Shown here one piece after another: positions 57,753 through 64,000 of a stretch of 64,000 nucleotides of DNA; positions within the stretch are counted from its first letter, which is position 1, and each line of letters opens with the position of its first letter. Origin of the DNA: Salinibacillus kushneri (GTDB lineage Bacteria > Bacillota > Bacilli > Bacillales > Alkalibacillaceae). The translations under genes and the position numbers were made by a program. The stretch spans positions 203,829 to 267,828 of the forward strand of contig NZ_FOHJ01000006.1 in the NCBI RefSeq assembly GCF_900111405.1, given 5' to 3'. Below the pieces are notes generated by a model that did not search any database, had not been told where the DNA came from, and saw only the letters and a program-made list of their open reading frames with translations.

Positions 57753-58742
57753 ATCGTGATTCCCCTCTTCTTTACTATAATGATATATCTTACCATATTT
57801 TGTTGCTCTATCAAAAAATTTCTGACGTTGTGTCCAAAGATGCTGAAATTTTTGTAAATAACTTGCTATCTCTTTTTGAGAGGGATTATTTCGCAGAAAA
57901 TGAAGCCATTCTCGAAACAAATCACTGGGAAACAAGGTACCATAAAGAAAATAAGACTGGTTCTCTAAGGATTGAAATATCGGGTACTGAAACAAATCGT
58001 CAAACCGATTTAAGCCTTCAATTAAAAATCGTTGCGCCAATTGAATCCATTCATATTCATAAGGGGCATACTGAATCAAATCAAAATCAATTAAATATAT
58101 CCCTTCACTGTTTCGTATAAAGTTGTGACCGGCATTATCGCCATGTATTAAGAAGCGGTTTCTTTTTGCCTTTTCCTCTATTTTTCGCCATTTTAATTTT
58201 TCCATACTTTTTAATAATTTGTTAGTCTGAGTAACGATTTTATTATAAAAAAGGGTAGCCTGATTTTGAACAAAAATATCTTTTGTACGCAAAAACCTTT
58301 TATACCTTTCCTCGGTTTTCTGTATAAAGGGTTTGGGTTTCGTTTGTTTGATAGATAAGCCTTTCGTTATAGTATGAAATTGTTGTAACAGTTCTATGGC
58401 TGCCTCTCGATCTTCATGATTATTGTAGTTCAACTTCTTTCCTTCCACGAAGGGACTTAAACACCAATATTGACCTGCAGAATCTTTCAGCCATCTTTCT
58501 CCATTCGGAAAGGGAACAAATGTAACAAAATGATTCCTATTTTCTATTTGTAAAGAAAGCGACCACACCTTTAATGCATTTGAACCATAACACTTTACAA
58601 TCCACCATTGATTTTCCGCATAAACTTTAAATACATTTTTCTTGACAGGAATAATTTCCAGACAATCAAAATCGCCCTTTCCCTTTAAAAAAGAATGGAG
58701 ACGATCCATAAAGGAATCGTCTCTCCATGAGTTTAATTTCAT
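57012..58742 (-). CDS. Fusion of a CotS/YutH-like phosphotransferase domain with NAD synthetase
   Basis: One uninterrupted frame of 576 residues. Residues about 1-325 form an aminoglycoside-phosphotransferase/choline-kinase-like fold with the catalytic HGDNAGHNF and the metal-binding LIDFDLIQ; closest in type are spore coat kinases such as CotS, YsxE and YutH. Residues 331-576 are a complete ammonia-dependent NadE. The start overlaps the safA stop as ATGA, coupling it to a spore coat gene. There is no stop between the two parts, but the NadE part has its own ribosome site and ATG, so both a fusion and a free NadE could be made. A lost stop codon or a sequencing error is possible. Confidence 0.8.
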   Translation of the reverse strand: MKLNSWRDDSFMDRLHSFLKGKGDFDCLEIIPVKKNVFKVYAENQWWIVKCYGSNALKVWSLSLQIENRNHFVTFVPFPNGERWLKDSAGQYWCLSPFVEGKKLNYNNHEDREAAIELLQQFHTITKGLSIKQTKPKPFIQKTEERYKRFLRTKDIFVQNQATLFYNKIVTQTNKLLKSMEKLKWRKIEEKAKRNRFLIHGDNAGHNFIRNSEGIYLIDFDLIQYAPYEYEWIQLAQRFLIEGLNRFDDLFQYPIFQSLENQSYFLYGTLFPSDLFREWLHFLRNNPSQKEIASYLQKFQHLWTQRQKFFDRATKYGKIYHYSKEEGNHDMKNQIDQLTKWLQDQVKESGVNGLLVGISGGIDSAVVAHLIKRAFPNDSLGVIMPCKSNPDDKKFAEMVVESSGIKSIKVDLTESHEVLYSTIQNQLKEQNELNESKARLADANLRARLRMSTLYTMATNYGYLVTGTDNAAEWYTGYFTKFGDGGVDLVPLLHFTKGEVRELAKELGVPDEIINKAPSAGLWEGQTDEHEMGTTYDNIDKYIRGESVPEEDKNIIENMHERTAHKRELPKSPPKF

Positions 58743-59929
58743 TCTTTATCCTCATCTTCCCTTCCCCAATTAAAGGATTGAGGGAATTGTCCTTGATAAT
58801 ATGGGCTTTGGCTCATATTTTGCTGAAATGGAGCCTGTTGGTTATATGGGGCAGGATAACCATATTGACCACCTGCTGGGAAAGGACTTTGATTTTGCAT
58901 AGAATATGGAGAACCCCATGTTTGAGTTTGATGATTCATTCCTGGTCCCCATGAATGCTGACTATAGCCAGGTTGACCACTCCATTGTTGAGAGTAAGGG
59001 TTCTGATTATTCCCGTCTTTCCATTGATTAGGATTCATTTCATCAGGCATTTCAGGCATTTCCAGTGAAGAGGATTCATCTTCTATTTCCATTTTCTGAT
59101 AGTTTGCTGTATGGTGAACATTCTGACTAGGTGCTGGCATTTGTGATGGCATTTGCGTTGGCATTTGATTTGACATTTGATTCGGCATTTGATTCGGCAT
59201 TTGATTCGGCATTTGATTCGGCATTTGATTCGGCATTTGCACAGGATTCATGCCGCCCATTTGCTGCGGATAGTACACTGGATAAACAGGCATGTAATAC
59301 GAATTCATACCTCCGCATCCACATGGTTTTTTAGGGACATGGTGATAGCCCATATATTGCTGCTTAGGTACTTGTGGATAATGGACCTGTTGATGCATGT
59401 AAGTTTGGGGACTATAGTTGTACATGTCTACACTAATGCTTTCTTCTTCATCTTTATGAATCATTGGCATCTTTGGCATTGATGGTATTTCCGTCTTCTT
59501 TTCCTCAACTTTTTTCGGTTTTTCCTTGTAAGGCATCATCTTCTTCTCTATCGGCTTTTCATCCTCTTTAATAACTGGTGACATTTCGGGAGATTTGTCA
59601 ATATAAGGATGCTTCGTCGGCTGCTTTTTTTCAGGTTGTGTTTCAGCTTTCTTTTGCTGTTGCGGCTGGGGCTGTGCAGGTTGCTGCTGTGGCTGTTGTT
59701 GTGGCTGTTGTTGTGCAGGTTGCTTTTCTGCTCTCTTACTGTCTTCCTCTTCTGTTCTTTCCATTTTAACCGGCTTGGTTTCTGAAGGTACTTTAATTTT
59801 CATCCCCGGCAAAATTTGTTCTGGGTTGGATAATTGTGTATTATAATCTTTTAATTTTTCAAGATCTACATCATATTTTTGAGCAATCTCCCTTAACGTA
59901 TCGCCTTTCTGTACAATGTGAATTTTCAA
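58739..59929 (-). CDS. safA: Spore coat assembly protein SafA
   Basis: The 396-residue protein has one LysM domain at residues 1-50 (VQKGDTLREIAQKYDVDLEKL) that binds cortex peptidoglycan, then a Lys/Glu/Pro/Gln-rich linker and a low-complexity C-terminal half rich in Gln, Pro, Met and Tyr. A run of MPNQ repeats occurs at residues about 229-264. SafA in B. subtilis directs inner coat assembly with SpoVID and is cross-linked by transglutaminase, which the Gln/Lys content suits. The start is TTG behind AAAGGAG. It sits between pheA and the kinase-NadE fusion. Confidence 0.9.
   Translation of the reverse strand: MKIHIVQKGDTLREIAQKYDVDLEKLKDYNTQLSNPEQILPGMKIKVPSETKPVKMERTEEEDSKRAEKQPAQQQPQQQPQQQPAQPQPQQQKKAETQPEKKQPTKHPYIDKSPEMSPVIKEDEKPIEKKMMPYKEKPKKVEEKKTEIPSMPKMPMIHKDEEESISVDMYNYSPQTYMHQQVHYPQVPKQQYMGYHHVPKKPCGCGGMNSYYMPVYPVYYPQQMGGMNPVQMPNQMPNQMPNQMPNQMPNQMSNQMPTQMPSQMPAPSQNVHHTANYQKMEIEDESSSLEMPEMPDEMNPNQWKDGNNQNPYSQQWSGQPGYSQHSWGPGMNHQTQTWGSPYSMQNQSPFPAGGQYGYPAPYNQQAPFQQNMSQSPYYQGQFPQSFNWGREDEDKE
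59136..59243 (-). repeat. 12-bp tandem repeat in safA (nine units)
   Basis: Nine consecutive 12-base units related to GGCATTTGATTC (plus strand) encode QMPN repeats in SafA; four units are identical (59184-59231) and the outer ones diverge. The length keeps the reading frame. Confidence 0.9.
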
Positions 59930-60075
59930 TTGAATTGCTCCTTTCCTTCATTTACAATCTGTTACACGAATCCATATCAATATCAGCATATGCACAGAAA
60001 TAAAAATGTTGAGGCTATGGTCTATATTTATCCTGAAAATTGTTATATAAGTTATTGACTGTTCCTCCTATACCA

Positions 60076-60106
60076 TAAAAAAACCGCCCCCAACATCGGG
60101 ACGGCA
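60076..60106 (-). terminator. Terminator of the spo0B-obg-pheB-pheA operon
   Basis: On the minus strand CCGTCCC and GGGGGCGG pair around GATGTT, followed by seven T residues, 27 bases past the pheA stop. Confidence 0.88.
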
Positions 60107-60132
60107 TATTGATAAAGTTTCGCTTATTTATT

Positions 60133-61005
60133 TCATGATTTAATTTCCCTCGTCGTAATCATGTATTTTGGATAAGTACCTAATACAGAGACCTCACATC
60201 CAAGTGCTTGTAACTCCGCCTTAGCCCCAGAAAATAAGACATCGTCATATTCCTGATCTACATCAATGATAAAAAAATAATTCCCAAGGCCTGTTTTCAT
60301 CGGTCGGGATTCTATTTTGGACAAATTCATTTTTCTCCATGAAAAGGCAGATAATACTTGGTGAAGAGCGCCGGCATAATCACGGGGTAATGTCACCATA
60401 ATAGTGGTTTTAACCCCTTGTTTCTTTAGTTCATGTATAGGAACGGGGTCTTCTTTTTTTCTCAGTACGACAAAACGGGTATGGTTATTGGGATAATCAT
60501 GTATATCTGAATTTAGGATCGTAAGGCCGTACTCATTGGCTGCCCTTTCGTTTCCTATTGCAGCAAGATTTCCCCCTTTACTATGGACCACTTGGGCTGC
60601 TTCACCTGTAGAAGTTGTGTATTCTAAATCAGCATAAGGAATGTTCTGATGTATAAATTGATGACATTGGGCAATGGCCTGCGTGTGAGAATAGATTTTT
60701 TCGATTTCTTTCATTTCCCCTCTAAAAGAAGGGTGAACTAATAAATGCTGGGTAATGGGTACCGTTGCTTCTGCAACAATAGGTAACGGAACCTGGTGTA
60801 TTAAATAATCCAAAGTTAAATGAACAGAACCTTCTATAGCATTTTCTATAGGGACTACCCCTAAATCTGTATCACCAGATTCGACTGCATCAATACAAGC
60901 CGGAATCGTTTTGTAACTAACCGATTGAATGTTATCTTGAAACAAACCATTTACAGCCATTTCTGTAAATGTTCCTTTTGGACCTAAATAACCTACTCTA
61001 TACAC
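60133..61005 (-). CDS. pheA: Prephenate dehydratase
   Basis: Decarboxylates and dehydrates prephenate to phenylpyruvate for phenylalanine. The 290-residue protein has the periplasmic-binding-like catalytic domain (about 1-185) with the NNHTRFVVL motif containing the essential Thr, and a C-terminal ACT domain with KIESRPMKTGLGNYFF that binds phenylalanine. The start is GTG behind AGGGGGA. It follows pheB by 18 bases. Confidence 0.96.
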   Translation of the reverse strand: MYRVGYLGPKGTFTEMAVNGLFQDNIQSVSYKTIPACIDAVESGDTDLGVVPIENAIEGSVHLTLDYLIHQVPLPIVAEATVPITQHLLVHPSFRGEMKEIEKIYSHTQAIAQCHQFIHQNIPYADLEYTTSTGEAAQVVHSKGGNLAAIGNERAANEYGLTILNSDIHDYPNNHTRFVVLRKKEDPVPIHELKKQGVKTTIMVTLPRDYAGALHQVLSAFSWRKMNLSKIESRPMKTGLGNYFFIIDVDQEYDDVLFSGAKAELQALGCEVSVLGTYPKYMITTREIKS

Positions 61006-61023
61006 AATCTTTCCCCCTGATTT

Positions 61024-61473
61024 CTATGCTCCAGAACTTAAAATTTCCACACGTATGACAAAATCAAGCTTTTTTAATTGCTGTAATAACTGATCAATCT
61101 CGATATTCATGAATGATGTATTGATGGACAACGTTACATTTGCTTTTCCTTGAAGCGGAATAGTCTGATGAATGGTTAAAACATTGCAGCCGGCCTTTGC
61201 AACAATATGAAGCAAATCTGATAACGTACCTGTTCGATCTTCTAAATAAAAGAATAATGTAATCATTCTTTCTTTTACCATAGCCTGAAAAGGAAATACG
61301 GTGTCACGATATTTATAAAAGGCACTTCTGCTTAAATCCACCTGTTTAACGGCTTCATGAATCGAAGACACCTTTCCTCGTTCCAGTAATTCTTTAACTT
61401 CTAACGTTTTTCTCATGGACTCTGGTAAAACATCACTTCGTACTAAATAAAACTTCTCATCAATTTGTGCCAC
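61024..61473 (-). CDS. pheB: ACT domain protein PheB
   Basis: The 149-residue protein has a short N-terminal helix-turn-helix-like part ([10 protein letters not shown], about 49-58) and an ACT domain at about 68-147 ([19 protein letters not shown]). It is thought to sense an amino acid and influence branch-point metabolism, but no reaction is proven. The start is GTG, with GAGGGGAAGAG upstream at a longer spacing. Obg is upstream and pheA downstream, as in B. subtilis. Confidence 0.93.
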   Translation of the reverse strand: MAQIDEKFYLVRSDVLPESMRKTLEVKELLERGKVSSIHEAVKQVDLSRSAFYKYRDTVFPFQAMVKERMITLFFYLEDRTGTLSDLLHIVAKAGCNVLTIHQTIPLQGKANVTLSINTSFMNIEIDQLLQQLKKLDFVIRVEILSSGA

Positions 61474-61545
61474 AATTTCTTCTCTTCCCCTCTTTTATGG
61501 CTTTTTTCATCAAATTCATTCCTCCGTATGCATGATCATGTATGA

Positions 61546-62835
<1,290 letters not shown>

Positions 62836-62838
62836 TCA

Positions 62839-63357
62839 TTACGAAAGCCATAATCTTATGCTTAAGCCATAATTATCAATCTCGATATTTTGTACAAATG
62901 GCTCTCTCAATAAATTGTTCTTTAATTCATGATGTTTAACAAATGATCCTTCAAAAGTAATCTTCATTTTGATGTAGCTATTATATTTATAAAGCACCAA
63001 ATTTCCATTATAGATTTGCTCGTTTGAAACATGTTTATGTAGCTGTTCCATCATTTCTTCACATGTATGAACAAGAGTTCTGTCAATGGAGGACAAATTA
63101 GCATAATCCAATTCTATTTTATAGGATAACCGAAATAAATCGTATGTAGAATTAAAATTCAAAACCCACAAAGTGAATGCTGGTCCATTTAGATTAGAAA
63201 GCTTACGTTCTTGAGACATAAGATTCAAAAGGTTATTCGTATTTTCCTTAACCTTTTCTATTTTATCCATTTGAGCGTATCCTTGAATTAATTGCAGATG
63301 ATTTAATAAGTCATGCCGGTAGTGTCGAAGTAAGTCTACCACTTCCTCGTCTTTCAT
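62839..63357 (-). CDS. spo0B: Sporulation initiation phosphotransferase Spo0B
   Basis: Passes phosphoryl groups from Spo0F to Spo0A in the sporulation phosphorelay. The 172-residue protein has the helical-hairpin motif LRHYRHDLLNHLQLIQGYAQ, in which His 15 (in RHDLLNHLQ) matches the phosphorylated histidine of B. subtilis Spo0B, and a degenerate histidine-kinase-like C-terminal domain. ATG at 63355-63357 follows AAGGGGGAG. In B. subtilis rpmA precedes spo0B; here about 300 bp and an IS element follow upstream. Confidence 0.93.
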   Translation of the reverse strand: MKDEEVVDLLRHYRHDLLNHLQLIQGYAQMDKIEKVKENTNNLLNLMSQERKLSNLNGPAFTLWVLNFNSTYDLFRLSYKIELDYANLSSIDRTLVHTCEEMMEQLHKHVSNEQIYNGNLVLYKYNSYIKMKITFEGSFVKHHELKNNLLREPFVQNIEIDNYGLSIRLWLS

Positions 63358-63360
63358 CAA

Positions 63361-63654
63361 ACTCCCCCTTCGTACACTCTCATAAAGAAAACAGTCAAAG
63401 AAAATTATAGCAAATTTTGGCCCTTAAGGATACCATAGTCATATGGAGTAGCAGGATTTTCGTTACGGAAGGGATTGCTGTAACAGCGAGAGGCTAAACA
63501 CTAATCTGTTTGCAAGAAAAGCGGAGGTAAACAATCAGGTTTAACTGATTAAACGGTTTATGGCAATATTACATTTATTGACATGGCCACCCGGCTATTT
63601 GAAAGGGTATCTCCTTTAGAACTGTTAGTTAACGAAAAAAAAGACTTTAGCCTC
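63361..63654. other. Gap upstream of spo0B with degenerate repeat ends
   Basis: Remnants are visible: a possible R2 fragment around 63450-63495 (GGATTTTCGT, ACAGCGAGAGGCT) and an R1 start at 63517 (AAAAGCGGAGG) that soon degenerates. No gene or promoter could be fixed. Confidence 0.45.
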
Positions 63655-64000
63655 TGTGCTGAACCCTAAAAGTTAGACCAAAATATTTAAGCAGCTAGTT
63701 GACTGGTATGCAGACGGTATTCCACCGGGCTCATGCCAGTCAATTTTGCTTTTATCCGTTCATTGTTATAGTAAAAAATATAATCAGTTACTGCTTGCTT
63801 AAGCTCTTCAAATGATTTATAAACTTTACCGTAATACATTTCCTGTTTCATTAGCCCAAAGAAATTCTCCATTGGTGAATTATCTAGACAGTTTCCTTTT
63901 CGGGACATACTTTGAAAGATACCATTATCTTTTAGTTTCTTTACATACCTCTTCATTTGATAACCCCAGCCTTGATCAGAGTGTATAGTAGTTCGATAGG
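63655..64000 (-). mobile_element. IS3-family insertion sequence (partial, right part only)
   Basis: The element enters from the window edge. Its presumed terminal inverted repeat starts TGTGCTGAACCC near 63655 and continues CTAAAAGTTAGACC, typical of IS150/IS3-type ends. The transposase frame runs toward it. The outer end and target duplication are not visible. Confidence 0.8.
63687..64000 (-). CDS. IS3-family transposase OrfB, C-terminal part
   Basis: DDE transposase. The visible 104 residues read from the window edge as TIHSDQGWGYQ, containing the second catalytic Asp, and continue through NCLDNSPMENFFGLMKQEMYY with the catalytic Glu and FYYNNERIKAKLTGMSPVEY, the standard end of rve-type IS3 OrfB. 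The 5' part is outside the window. The copy looks intact to its stop. Confidence 0.93.
   Translation of the reverse strand, partial: YRTTIHSDQGWGYQMKRYVKKLKDNGIFQSMSRKGNCLDNSPMENFFGLMKQEMYYGKVYKSFEELKQAVTDYIFYYNNERIKAKLTGMSPVEYRLHTSQLAA

Noticed and set aside
57800..58120. Plus-strand open frame of 106 codons opposite the kinase domain
   Set aside because: It is the antisense frame of conserved kinase sequence and has no ribosome site.
59131..59482. Repetitive open frames opposite safA encoding FDSA or IRHL repeats
   Set aside because: They are simply the 12-bp safA repeat read in other frames.

Overview
The window is a stretch of low-GC Firmicute chromosome. Gene content and order follow the Bacillus subtilis yrr/yrv/yrb region (pbpI-greA ... 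alaS-recD2-mnmA-iscS-cymR ... aspS-hisS-relA-apt-recJ-secDF-spoVB-tgt-queA-ruvBA-bofC-yebC-coxA-safA-pheA-pheB-obg-spo0B). Sporulation genes (pbpI, rsfA-like, spoVB, comN neighbourhood, bofC, coxA-like, safA, spo0B) mark an endospore former. The proteins and the dispersed repeats suggest a member of the Bacillaceae near Oceanobacillus/Virgibacillus; that placement is inference.

Layout. 1-9.0 kb: cell-wall, translation and RNA genes on the minus strand (pbpI partial, greA, udk, trmR, mltG, yrzB, ruvX, ireB, alaS with a T-box leader). 9.0-17.4 kb: a tandem 122-bp repeat, a permease, a zinc-ribbon protein, recD2, a TPR protein, mnmA-iscS, cymR and a YczE-type membrane protein. 17.5-28.4 kb: the plus-strand block rarA, an RsfA-type regulator and a complete ornithine-to-arginine unit (argG, argH, carA, carB, argF). 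Two promoter regions there each carry a tandem pair of candidate arginine operators. 28.4-32.5 kb: 6S-1 RNA, then aspS and hisS read from a T-box leader whose specifier region overlaps Asp and His codons. 32.5-36.5 kb: an SH3b amidase and an ArsR/SRPBCC/VOC module. 36.7-45.8 kb: dtd, relA, apt, recJ, a LapA-like protein, secDF, comN. 46-54.5 kb: spoVB, a DUF421 protein, an ArsB/NhaD-type transporter, yrzE, yajC, tgt, queA, a DUF2905 protein, ruvB, ruvA. 54.6-63.4 kb: bofC, yebC, a CoxA-like lipoprotein, a kinase-like/NAD synthetase in-frame fusion, safA, pheA, pheB, obg, spo0B. The right end is entered by an IS3-family element lying directly upstream of spo0B.

Most of the window is conserved housekeeping sequence, and I found no clear new multi-gene defence or metabolic system. 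The points most worth a second look are: the kinase::NadE fusion with an internal ribosome binding site; a terminator-like hairpin whose 3' arm is the ribosome binding site of the CoxA-like gene; the GACAU overlapping specifier of the hisS-aspS T-box; two unexplained structured segments upstream of argG; and tandem and chimeric dispersed repeats. No tRNA, rRNA or CRISPR array was seen.
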